From NCBI GenBank assembly GCA_001599595.1, contig BCHH01000013.1:769538-833537 (forward strand): 64,000 nucleotides of DNA, read 5' to 3'. This document shows, piece by piece, positions 22,369 to 32,644 of this stretch. A program made the position numbers and the translations under genes. Source of the DNA: Beverwykella pulmonaria (taxonomy: Eukaryota > Ascomycota > Dothideomycetes > Pleosporales > Melanommataceae). The notes beneath the pieces were generated by a model, which was given only the letters and a program-made list of their open reading frames with translations, was not told the origin of the DNA and did no database searches. The stretch's first letter is position 1. Every line of letters starts with the position of its first letter.

Positions 22369-25300
22369 ATGGCACTAGTTCAATTCACGGAAGACGATAA
22401 AATAATTATTGATGAACATCCTGTCAATATTCCGATATTTGATGCTATGCTGACGCGGATCTTCTCCCCCAAAACAAACGTCCAAGGTATGAAGTTCAAG
22501 CAAGCATGTCCTACCGTCCTCTAATTGAGTAGATATCTTGTCTACTTTCTCTACCCTCCTCTTTTACTTCTCTAGCTTGCGACCGGCGCAAAATATAAAG
22601 CTTACGGACTCGTCCAAGACCTTAACCGATAGGCTTCGCGACCTTACAACAACATGCTCTGACCAGATCAAATCTGCAGGCGAATCCTCGACGGACGAAT
22701 TCTTGACAACACTGAAACCTCACTTCAATTCCCTGGTGGAATCTAAGTCTTCCAATATTGGTATCTGGACCGCTGTTGCCGGTCTCCTTATGGACTTCAA
22801 CTCCCTTGTGGCTTCTCAGACTTCAACTTCCACAACTCTTTTAACTCCCACATCGGCTGTACCCTCCAAAGCAAATGACAATGCCGCTGACCAGGCTGCC
22901 CTCAACACGTTGTATAGTAAATGGAATGGAGACTACCTTTCGGAATCCCTTGACACTTTACGAGATGTGATGCGGCGCAATGAAGAGAGAATAGCTAACG
23001 GATTGAAGATTTATGCAAAGACACTGCTACTCGTCCAGAGTACTGGCATGGGTAAATCAAGATTGGCAGATAAGTTTGGCGAGACATGTCCTATGATTAA
23101 TTTCACCCTTGGCAAAGAAGACTTCAAATGCTATCCTCCTGTTGATGAAGAGGTGCGCTCATTCTTGTGCAAGGAGATGCCTGCTGAAGTCAAGATATTC
23201 TCCAAGCAACTCCTAGAGAGGAAGGTTTCAGCCCCAGAGTTGCCGAGGCCAGAAAAGATGACTACCGAACGACCAAGCTTGAAAAGAGATGAGAGAAAAC
23301 CCGATGAATATTACGAGAACCTAGCGACTACAATTTGGAACCACACTCGCGCAGTCGCGTTCCTTCATGCCACTTTCGAAGAGTGTAAGTTGTATCAATT
23401 ATTTATCCTTAGGTCACATGCTAATTCAAACTTCCGTGCTAGTTAATAAGTGGGTTGAGGATCACACCAACATGACCTTGGAAGCCCTAGCAAAAACAAG
23501 ACACAAGATTATGGCTCCATACGATCACAGTTCAAAAGGAAAGGATGAATGGGGTCGCCGGTCGGACGATCGCACTCTCTTCTGTGAAGGGATAGCCTTT
23601 CAAGCAGCGGAATATTCCAACAGTTTAATTAAGCGCGAAGACTGGCAGCAAGCGTTCTATGATGACAGAGACTCTAAAGTTCGTGAGGCACTTGAAACCA
23701 ACAAGGTTTTAACCAATCTTAAAGGCGAAGCCAAGAAGCTTATAGACAACATTGAAAAATGTTCGCACGACAAAAACCACCAAAACGACCTACTTTTAGT
23801 GGTTGTATTTGATAAAGCTTCTGGCCTTTTGAAACCACGTGGCTCTAACAAGTTGGACGCTGGACTGTACCACGCTATCCATCAAGTTATTAGCTGTCTC
23901 AAAGACTTACCTATATGGTTCTACTTCCTATCTACAGAATCTCAATTACGAATGCTCTTGCCAACGGACGATAATAATCAAATAGGCAATTACGTATCTG
24001 ATCCATCTCTCTGCAAAGGCGCTGATGTTGTGAGTATTCTAGAGCACTTTCCTCCCTTTCTAGCCTTTCAACTTGACCTTGAAGACAGGAGAAGGATGTG
24101 GGATGCAGAAAGCCGGAAAGATGAACTTGCAATGTGTTTGGATGAGTTTGCGAAACCAAAGCACATGGCGAAGTTTGGTAGACCATTATGGCATGAATAT
24201 GATTCGACCGAGATGGAAAAATTGGCGAAAACGAAGCTCGTTGGTGGCACGTGGAGAAGCACTAGTAGCCAGCCATACGATCCCAGGAACGTCGATCACG
24301 TGTTTGCGGCACTATCCTTTCGTCTCTCTTTGGATCCTTGCCTGCAAACCCCAGCATCTCTCAAACTCGTAAGGACTGCTGTTAATTCCTTTATGAGGGT
24401 TGTTACTTCCATGGATCACAAGACAGGCGTTATGCGCACGATAACACCGTCAGAGCCTGTCGTAGCCAAAGCTGCAATGGAGTTCCTATGTGAAGGTAAC
24501 AACTGGGATATCAGTATTGGGACGCTCACGAATGATCTTCTTGAGACGGTATTAGTTGAGAAGGGCCTTAAAGGGGAACTCTACGCGCGTTTTCTGTTGA
24601 TCCTGGCTCGCGACTCTATACATAAAGATGAGAGTGTTCGTTTACGTAAAGATTGGAGGCATCGTTTACGTCCAACACCAACGTTCACGGTCGATCAATT
24701 CTTGAAGAGTTTATACGCCGAGGGCTATCACAAAAAATTTCGAGATATTCCGGCCGAATTACTTGGTGCTAAGATGAATTTCAACCACATCGTACCTACT
24801 AGCGCATCCCTTAGGCCAAGCGTTCTTCCCTCACTATTGCACGACCTTTTACGACGTAGCGCTGCGATGCAACTAGCTGTTAACCAGCCATTATACGACA
24901 TTATGATTCCCATCTACTTTGGCGATTCAGCTACGCCATTTGAAGAGTCACAATGCGGAGTCATCTTGATTCAGGTTAAGAACAGGCTTGGTGCCACGAA
25001 GCCGCAGGATATCCTTGGGGGAGTCTTCGAAGAGGTTACACCCAACCCTGAGTCCCGCTCTAAGCGCCGGCGAGTACAGAGAAAGATCAATTACAATGAA
25101 GAGTTAGATCCTGACAGTGAAGAGGCCGATCCTGACAATAAGAAGGCCGATCCTAACAATAAGAAGACCGATCCTGACTATCAAGAGGCCGATGAGAAGG
25201 CCATGGGCCTAGGGACGCTGAAAGGTCCTGTGCTGTTTTTGGTCTTTGATCTAGGCACAACCCATAAAGACCCTATCAAAGTACAACGTAATAATGGAAC

Positions 25301-25712
25301 AATGGCCGTATGGTCTATCCATTCATGCGGGAACAATGAAACAATATTTGGTTGTTTGGAGCGTATGGGTTGTGGGCTGAGCCACCAAAGATTCTTCAAG
25401 TCTATTGAGCCAGAAGATAATATGCACAACAAACTATGTCAGAGAAACGAGATATTCGCTGAATTGGACTGGAATTTAAGATATTCAAGACTGAGTTCAG
25501 TTCTAGCTTCTAGTCTAGGTAAACAAAAGAGGAACGAAGGAAACGAAGCGGCCTCGAGTCTAGCTTCGTGTCTACGCAATCGAAAGAAGAACAATATAAA
25601 CAAGGAGGCTTCGGGTCTAGCTTCGGTCCCAGTTTCAGGTCAAGGTAAAGGTCGAGGTAATGGTCAAGGCTCGGGTGGAAGTAAGGGTAAGGGCCGAAGT
25701 AGAACAAAATGA
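22369..25712 (+). CDS. large P-loop ATPase / nuclease-like protein, Crinkler (CR-toxin)-type architecture
   Basis: Exons 22369-22486, 22533-23384 and 23443-25712 (46- and 58-bp introns, all in phase) give an uninterrupted 1079-residue protein. The N-terminal 200 residues are helical without a signal peptide. A Walker-A-like loop QSTGMGKSR has its Lys at about residue 214. A Walker-B-like strand LLLVVVFDKASGL is centred on Asp447, with Lys448 where this family normally has Glu. Much later, CGVILIQVKNR (about residues 828-838) resembles the core strand of PD-(D/E)XK nuclease-like domains. A linker of Asp-Pro-Asp-Asn-Lys-Lys repeats follows (25107-25194), and the C-terminus is a basic Gly/Lys/Arg-rich tail. 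Arrangement and motifs recall the P-loop plus restriction-endonuclease-fold proteins described as Crinkler/CR-toxins and expanded in many fungi. Substrate and role are unknown; the Lys448 substitution may impair ATP hydrolysis. Confidence 0.72.
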
Positions 25713-26340
25713 AATGATAGCAACGGAGAGGAAGGCCTGGGATTCGACCTAGGCTAGACTAACCGGAGGCATGAGAGTACCTGAAAGTTGCGATCGAATG
25801 GCCAAAGAAGCAGCTTGTACGGTTGGATCCTTGACAACGCCAATTCCCTGTAAGTATATGAGTCATGGCTTTATGTCCAATGACGTAGCTAGGCAGCAAT
25901 TAACCCTGCATGTCCCACATCTGAGATAGCTATGGCGGTGCTGTGGGGTGCACCTCCGCTTTCAAGAGGCCGCTTCGTTTGACCATGTCACTTCCTATCG
26001 CCTTCTTCCAAGCATCTACTTCAGAAACCGTCGTGCGGAATGCCGCTCCACATCCCCGACGCACGCTCTTGTGCCGCGTAATTCTCCAGAATTAAACCAG
26101 AAGCCCATACAGGCCCCAATCACCACAACAAAGCAACATCTCTGGGACTAAAGACGCCTTGAAGGCAAGCAGGCACGATATTGAGCTTTAGAAATCATGA
26201 AAATGCCCTGAAAGATGACCGTTTGGTGATAGATTGTATCAGCACTTGAATTTTGGTGGTGCAGCTTAGTTCTGAAGAATTACGCGACACCAGAGGAACG
26301 CTCTTGCTTCCTCCTTATACGCTATCATTCACAGCCAACC
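25713..26340. other. intergenic, nothing recognised
   Basis: No coding region or repeat is supported between the P-loop/nuclease-like gene and the small open frame that follows. Confidence 0.4.
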
Positions 26341-26716
26341 ATGCGCCACATTGCTATAAAGCCTTCATTGCGGCGCTCGCAGGGGTTTTCCCTCTTTCCA
26401 ACACGTTCGCATAGACGGTGTTTTGCATGTGGCCAATACTTCGCCATTCGCCGTCCTTCATCTCCCTTTTCTCACGTCCCTTACGTTTGCAACCGTGCAA
26501 GCCTACTAAACGAATGTGAAAGAGAGAACCGCCGAGGTAATTTCAAAGAAACAGCTTTATCCTGAGCTAAAGTATCTCAAGTTCGGAGAGCGGTGGATGG
26601 AGATGGAGAGGATGGTTGAGTTCTTCGAGTGGTTGATGGCGGCCGAGAAGAGTGGAACGTATGGGAGAGTTTGGAGGCCGCGTATACGCTGGGGCTTGTT
26701 TGGCCTTGTGGCGTGA
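26341..26716 (+). CDS. possible small protein with a mitochondrial-type N-terminus
   Basis: Joining 26341-26417 to 26527-26716 across a 109-bp intron (gtgttt...gagag) gives 88 residues. A basic, acid-free start (MRHIAIKPSLRRSQGFS) like a mitochondrial targeting sequence is followed by RTAEVISKKQLYPELKYLKF and a Trp/Met-rich, helical segment ending RPRIRWGLFGLVA. The second exon has strongly protein-like composition. The donor is weak (gtgttt), so the start and splice are tentative; the second exon could instead begin at the ATG at 26516. Family not recognised. Confidence 0.3.
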
Positions 26717-27099
26717 TAGGTTTCAGTATTGGCGTGAGATTGCTTAGTATGAGCAGGAGAGGAAGCGTGATTATGATAGATAGCTGATAGCAAGCGAAGT
26801 CTAGTGGAAGTGATCAGTAGTAGCCCAACCCTGCCTACCTGCAAGAATGTAGAACGAGGAATCATGGGACGAATATGACACACTGCAGAACCGCAACATT
26901 GGTCGTACAAAGTTTCATATTCTACAAATACATACACGCAAAATGGTATATACAAACCCCCCCACCAGTGCAACCTCTATCTACCAAACCAATCTTAGTT
27001 GCTACCTTTACTGCCCATAGTTGAAATGTGAAGAAGCCGAGCCTGCCAGCTTGCTCGATGCCGCATCGCGAAAGATGTCGAGAGTCAGGAACCACTCTC
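26717..27099. other. convergent 3' flanks
   Basis: Probably the 3' UTR of the minus-strand Egh16-like gene. No coding region is supported. Confidence 0.4.
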
Positions 27100-28732
27100 T
27101 TAAATGCCAAACTGGGCAAGGAAGGCAGAGCGGCGCCCACGTCTTTGCTTGTTGCCTTGGTTTTTGTTGCCTCGGCCGTTGCCGGTTGTTGCTCCAGTGG
27201 CCGCGTTTCCGGTGGCAGCGTTGCCTGTGGCGGCATTTCCTGCTGCAGCGTTTGTATTTGCGTTGCCAGCTGCGGCGTTTGCATTTGTGTTGCCAGCTGC
27301 GGCGTTTGCATTAGTGTTGCCAGCTGCGGCATTTGCATTTGCGTTGCCAGCTGCAGCATTTGCATTTGCGTTGCCAGCTGCGGCGTTGGCATTGGTAGGG
27401 TTGGCATTGGCAGCATTTTGACCATTCTTTTTTCCCTTTCCAGCCTTGCCGGTAGCAGCATTACCAGTAGCAGTATTTCCAGTCGCCGCGGTCGCGTTGT
27501 TCGCCGTTGCAGCATTAGCATTGGCATTTGCGTTGGCATTGGCATTAGCATTGGCGTTATTACCACCCTTCTTCCCCTTTCCAGCCTTCCCAGTGTTTCC
27601 AGTCGCAGCGGTAGCCGTGGCCGCCGCAGCGGGATCAACAGTTGCGGTAACCAGAGCTGTTGGATACACGTTAGCTTCATGTTCGGCGTAGAGTCTATGA
27701 ACGTGATGAGACGAAAGAACGCACCGGCAATGGCGCTAGCTCCAGCATCGCCTCCAGCAGCACCGGCAGCTTGATTAGCCGCTATAGCAGCTGGCAAGTC
27801 CTTTTTATTCTGCTCTACTTGGGCAAGTACTCCGCTAAGAGTTTGTGCGGTGTCGACAGCTACCAGTCATCCGTGAGTATATGTGCAGTGTGAAGGTAGG
27901 TGCTTATGGAGAGGGTTGAATGAAGACGACGAGTAAGAAATGAGATATTTACCTGCAGCAGAAGTGTTCGTGCGGCCTGTTCCGTCAGTCTGCTGGACAG
28001 CAAAACATCCACCAAAAGGCCCAGCAACGGCGTTGTTGCGGCACCTTACAGTGCAGATGTTTCCTGTCGAGGCGCCGATGCAGTTGAAGTTTGCAGGCAT
28101 CGCGACATTGATAGTGAAATCCTGCTCCTTGGCCTGCGAAAGGCCGTTTGCGCCAGGAACATTATTGGTAACAGTGAGGGGGACGAAATTCGTAGCAGCG
28201 TTGCCTGAGAAGTCAGATATGGACCAAGTTTATCTTGAAGGGGTATTCTCACTAGACTGGTCGAGATCACATTCGTACGGACCGGCACCATCAGCGTTCA
28301 CCTAGAATAGCTGGTTAGATGATGGGACGATGAGGCAGAACGGCTTCCTACCTGGTGGATGGTGACTTTCATAACGCTACCACTTGAGACGGTAGTAACT
28401 CGGTTCGCAGCCAGCTCATTCTCGGTCTGCTCGCCAACATCGATGTTTCCGGCAATCTCTGTGCGCCCACAGGAGTTGACAATGTTCTGTGTGATCTCGG
28501 AGTTGCGGATGATGGTAGCGTCTTGCTGGCAGGGGCTGATGGTGGTACAATTCCTAGCCAGTGCTTGATCGACTGGGATATTGTTAGCCATCGTTGTCTC
28601 CCACGCAAGCCAACCTTTGAGTTTACCTAGAAAACCTTGACTGGCGCCTTTATCTCCTACAGCTTTTAGAATAACACCATGGGACTGGACACAAGAAACA
28701 AGAGCGGCTAGCGCGATGATAGAGGTGTACAT
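27100..28732 (-). CDS. secreted Egh16/GAS1-like protein with a long Asn/Ala repeat tail
   Basis: Six exons: 28732-28627, 28572-28352, 28301-28253, 28204-27953, 27859-27725 and 27656-27100 encode 439 residues. A signal peptide (MYTSIIALAALVSCVQS) precedes the mature start HGVILKAVGDKG. The Cys-containing core reads ARNCTTISPCQQDATIIR, SCGRTEIAGNIDVGEQTENE, HQVNADGAGPYECDLD, TNNVPGANGLSQAKEQDF and TGNICTVRCRNNAVAGPFGG. These match the Egh16/Egh16H family, including Magnaporthe GAS1/GAS2, linked in the literature to appressoria and early infection. From about residue 255 the protein becomes Ala/Asn/Thr/Gly repeats and ends in a basic tail. Most family members lack or have shorter tails. The first five exons align with the family; exon 6 carries the whole repeat tail. 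The repeat opens other frames on both strands, which are shadows. Confidence 0.88.
27248..27382 (-). repeat. 27-bp tandem repeat, 5 copies, inside the Egh16-like tail
   Basis: Five direct copies of a 27-bp unit with a few base changes. On the coding strand each copy encodes a nine-residue unit of the form AAAGNANAN (variants with Thr or Thr-Asn). Shorter Asn-Ala runs (about 27505-27555) and three Gly-Asn-Ala-Ala-Thr copies (about 27203-27250) flank it. The 27-bp period preserves the reading frame. Confidence 0.9.
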
Positions 28733-28928
28733 AGTGAATGAAAATAAGGCGCCCGGCGCTAAGAATCGAATGACAGACCAAAAAAATGCGACTAAAAGAA
28801 TGGATTACCAGTATCCCACGAGAAGAAATGAATGCTCGGTGAAGAAAATAGACTGAGCCTACCGCAGGTTAAATATAAAGCCTTAGGATGAGCAGGTCCT
28901 GGTCAGGGAATAAAGGGGGGTCTACGAT

Positions 28929-28967
28929 CCACCATGATGATACTCTTCAACAACCCCATCATGGTGG
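28929..28967. promoter_or_regulatory. 11-bp inverted repeat upstream of the Egh16-like gene
   Basis: ccaccatgatg (28929-28939) and its exact reverse complement catcatggtgg (28957-28967) are separated by 17 bases, about 200 bp upstream of the start codon at 28732. It could be a palindromic binding site or a transcript hairpin; the role is not known. Confidence 0.4.
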
Positions 28968-29665
28968 AGAGCACACTATTACGCGCCCTACTGATGCCTC
29001 AGATGCCCCCAAAGTGGGCACGTTACGGGATGATTGCCAAAGGGAGCGAGTTTGCCAAGATGGCACGATATGTTTTTCTGTGGGTGTCCTTGCTTGTTTC
29101 GTTATCCGATGAAAGTCCGATGGCGATGGTGAAGCACAGGGCAGTTTGAGACGACAACGTGGTATGCGCACGGCTTATGTGATCGCAATATCACGAGAGA
29201 CGACGTTTGACAGTTTGACGCAGCCGTTGGTCCGGCGCAGGCATGCAAGATCGCGAAGCATGTTGCGTTTCGCAGTGGCGCTCTTTAAAAGCGGACGGTA
29301 CACCGACTGGACTTAGACGCCAAGCTGCTACAAACCATGATTGATCTGCATTTGAGGCTCCGCTCGCCTTAGGAAATTGTTGTTTTGAGGCGTCGCACGA
29401 GGCAGCCTGTGCAGCCCTCGTCCGATGTCGACAGGCCAATGCCAGTTGGTGCTGGAAGAGCATAAACATGCTCAAATAAGAGATTGAGCCGGCATCGGGA
29501 ATAAGGAATGTACATTGTGGATCTGGGAATTAAGGAAACACTGGTGCTAGTGATCAGACGTTCACTCACTAACCTGATTAGGGGCAACTAGAGGTTCATC
29601 TGATTGGTGGATACCAATATGCCTCACGTATCAGGAAACTCCAGTCCTTCGGGTTGCCTTAAGGA

Positions 29666-29689
29666 GCGCATCTCCATTAAGAGATGCGC
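29666..29689. repeat. short perfect hairpin
   Basis: Arms gcgcatctc (29666-29674) and gagatgcgc (29681-29689) form a 9-bp perfect stem with a 6-base loop, isolated in intergenic DNA. A T-rich stretch follows on the plus strand. Confidence 0.5.
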
Positions 29690-31426
29690 CGCTTTATCTT
29701 TTGTTTCATCTCTAAAAGGTTGAGATGATGTTATTCCAAAGAGCGGATGACGGCGGCCGACAAACTTGGTTTTAGAGACGAAAGTGCGAATTTGTTCCTC
29801 GTCTCACGGAACTATCCAGAGGCCATGCCTTTGCGTGCTCAAATATCTCCTTCACGATAGCGATTTCCGAAAGGGCGGGCTTTTGAGACCCAAGTACAGA
29901 GCCAAATTGTTGACATGTTCAGAGAAAGCGACTCAATATTTTAACGTACGAGAGGGGAGACGCTGTCGATACGCGCACTATTTGAAGCACAGAAGAATTA
30001 CGGCCATCGTCGCATGATGGATGCGCTCCAACGAAAAAGCAGAAAATAATCATGGGAGTGTCCTCGGTGCTTCTGCTTTGTAATTAGCGGCTGTTCAACC
30101 TCTGATGAAAATTGACGTCTACAGGAGAGTAGTTGGTGTCGTTTTCTGCGCAAGCTTCAAGACATCTTCTGAGGCCTGCCTTAGGCTCGGGGCTGCCGAT
30201 CCACATGCGAGGGAGAGCCTGCGTAATCTCCATCTCTAGAGTCCTACCAACATCGAAAAGGTAGAACAAGTGTCAATTTTAATCACGAAGTGTCTTGGAG
30301 TAATCCGTATCTCCAAATGATGGAGGCCTGATCAGCGGGCGGCATCACAGTAAAAGACCGGTCTTTGAGGGGGGTGCGCGATACTGGATGGTGGGACACT
30401 GACGCGCAGTTGGCCTGACGTCTTTTCGCCTTTTATTTGACGGAGATGGGTGAGCGAGCAAGCTAGTTGTGTAGTCAGAGCGGGTAGACAATGATGTAAG
30501 AATGGGAGAGTGCAAAGACCGGCATGCCGACATGATCGACGTTATGGGCACGGACACGTTCGGACCGACGATCCCGAGCTCTAACCTTAACCTTCTCTCG
30601 ACCTTTAACACGACTGGATCATTATTTCACCAGACCAAACTCTTTGTAAGGATATACAGAGTCTGGAGCTCCGTTGGGTTTTCCTGGTTAGAAAGGTGCT
30701 TCAAGTCCCTAACTTGCTCTCAGAATGACGCACGCCAAAGCCACAATTTATTCCGCGATTTCTCCCCACCTCATTCTCCGAAGAGAGGCGCGCGTGGGCC
30801 TTTAGGATCAGCTAACCAATCACACACCCCAATTCACGCCTCATCTGCTTACCAAAAGTCCGTGCTACTGTAGGGCTGATCATTCCACCTCGGGAGTTGA
30901 CAACAGGCTGCACACGTGCCCTTCGGAGCCTTCCACCCACATCCTTCCACGCAATAGTCCTTTTCTCGTCTTCCCAAGACTTTGCCGTCCAATCGCTAAC
31001 ACACCTGACGCGTAAGCGTCGAGACTGTGTCTTGCAGAAACGCAGGTTAACTGCACGCAGCTCAGCCTCACGGACCCCCTCCGGATGGGTTTGATAGCTG
31101 CAGTGCCGGTGGGTGTCTATGACGGACGCGCAGGCAGTATGCGGGTAGAAGCCAATGAGGTAGAGGGCCACGTATTTCGTGCGATCGGTAGATCTGGGGT
31201 CATGGAGCGGGTATATGTAGGGTCGTCTGGCACGGTTCTATAGAGTTTGTTTCATCAGAGAAGTTTATATCGAGTATATATCTAAGTTTCTCCCCTGCAT
31301 TATTTTCTCGCCGGAGTCAACTACATACAGCTTTCCCAATTCCTGGAAATATACCATCTCCCAAACTACGTCTCTTTCAATCTACGATCACGCAAATATA
31401 GAGCTCTACCTCGCACTACACACACA

Positions 31427-32158
31427 ATGAAGTTCTCTCTTCCAGCCCTTTTTCTCGCGGCTACACCCACCCTCGCGCAAGCACCACCTTTTGTCTCCTC
31501 CCTCCTCGCCTCTCTCTCCTCCTCCGGCGTCCTCCCAACAGACTTTCCCGGTCCCTGGCCTTCCAACGGCGCTGCCTGGTCATCCATTTACTCTTCTCTC
31601 GTAACTGCTGGCCATATCCCCTCCACCCTCACTGCACCGCCCTACCCTTACCCCACAGACGGCAACTGGGGTCCCGGGCGCGGTCCCTGGAACGGTCCCG
31701 GAGGCCCTGGTGGCAAAGGTGGGCCGGGGCACTGGGGCGGCAAAGACGGCTGGGGTCCCTTTGGCACTGGGAACTGGGGCCCTTGGTCCCAATGGTCTAC
31801 GAACAGCAATTGGCGTTCTGAGCCCTGGACGGCGTGGTGGGGAGGCAGCGCGTGTCCTGGGACTGATTGGCCTGGGTGGACGGACGGGCCCTGGAGCACG
31901 AATGCGCCTTGGACAACATGGAGCGGATGCACGGCGTCGACGACGGGAACCAGCACGGTTACCACGACGATCAACGGGACCGCGGTCACAAGCACGTTGT
32001 ACGGGGTCCAAGTTGCGGCCGTGACGGGGAGCGCTTTGAGTGGGAGCGGGAGTGCGACTGCGGCGGCGGGGAGTACCGGGGCGGCGGCGCCGATGAAAAC
32101 CGCCGGGGCTGGTATTGCTGTCGGGGCTGCGATGTTGGGCTTTGCTGCGGTGCTCTAG
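31427..32158 (+). CDS. secreted Trp/Gly/Pro-rich protein with GPI-anchor signal
   Basis: A single exon encodes 243 residues. It starts with a signal peptide (MKFSLPALFLAATPTLAQA). The next 60 residues contain SSLLASLSSSGVLPTDFPGPWP, a short helical module also found at the start of several fungal cell-wall proteins. The centre (about residues 75-165) is extraordinarily rich in Trp, Gly and Pro (WGPGRGPWNGPGGPGGKGG and similar). A Ser/Thr-rich stalk follows, and the protein ends in a small-residue cleavage region plus hydrophobic tail (AAPMKTAGAGIAVGAAMLGF), typical of GPI attachment. A cell-wall or surface protein is inferred; no enzymatic domain is visible. GC-rich sequence leaves a 233-codon antisense frame open, which is a shadow. 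Confidence 0.8.
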   Translation: MKFSLPALFLAATPTLAQAPPFVSSLLASLSSSGVLPTDFPGPWPSNGAAWSSIYSSLVTAGHIPSTLTAPPYPYPTDGNWGPGRGPWNGPGGPGGKGGPGHWGGKDGWGPFGTGNWGPWSQWSTNSNWRSEPWTAWWGGSACPGTDWPGWTDGPWSTNAPWTTWSGCTASTTGTSTVTTTINGTAVTSTLYGVQVAAVTGSALSGSGSATAAAGSTGAAAPMKTAGAGIAVGAAMLGFAAVL

Positions 32159-32644
32159 GGTATGAAAGAAGCAGATAGTGTAGTCTGAGATTGTCTTGAT
32201 TTGGATTGGATGCATAGCATAGCATAAGGGTGTTATACTTTCCTTAATGGGTGACACCATTTTCGGCGTTGGGTTGGTCATGTAGAGACGCTCGTTAATG
32301 GTAATGAATCTTGTAATGTTTGCTAAAGCTTTTCATCTCGGCTGCGGACATGTTTTCATTATTACATATTGTGTGTATCTTCGCGCCCTTGTATAACGAC
32401 TCCCAGCTTTCGTATAAGATATCGTGCCAGATACAGTACCACTCCGTAGACTAAGATTGATCCTTTTGGATTTGTCCTTGGTTCTACTGAGTGAACCTAT
32501 GGGGTGCAAACATGGATTATATAACAACCTGAAACAAGTAAAACCAAAAGCAACCGAAGCTTGAGTAGCCTGGATTCCTTGCCTTCCACTCCACAAACTC
32601 CACATCCTACCAACCGTCCACAAAATTTCGTACCCTGCTATCCT
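32159..32644. other. convergent 3' flanks
   Basis: Contains the 3' UTRs of the GPI-type gene and of the minus-strand disordered-protein gene. Nothing else recognised. Confidence 0.4.

Larger units (their letters stand above)
28733..31426. other. 2.7-kb intergenic region with two hairpins
   Basis: No supported gene between two divergently placed secreted-protein genes. Open frames here lack domains. Two perfect inverted repeats are listed separately. A TATA-like element (ttatatcgagtatatatc) lies at about 31265-31282, upstream of the plus-strand gene. Confidence 0.4.

Noticed and set aside
27028..27774. 248-codon plus-strand frame with Cys-Ile-Cys-Val-Ala repeats
   Set aside because: Shadow of the 27-bp repeat in the Egh16-like tail; the minus strand encodes the family core with good splice sites.
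31580..32281. 233-codon antisense frame over the Trp-rich gene
   Set aside because: Arises from GC-rich repeats; the sense strand has a signal peptide, GPI tail and normal start.
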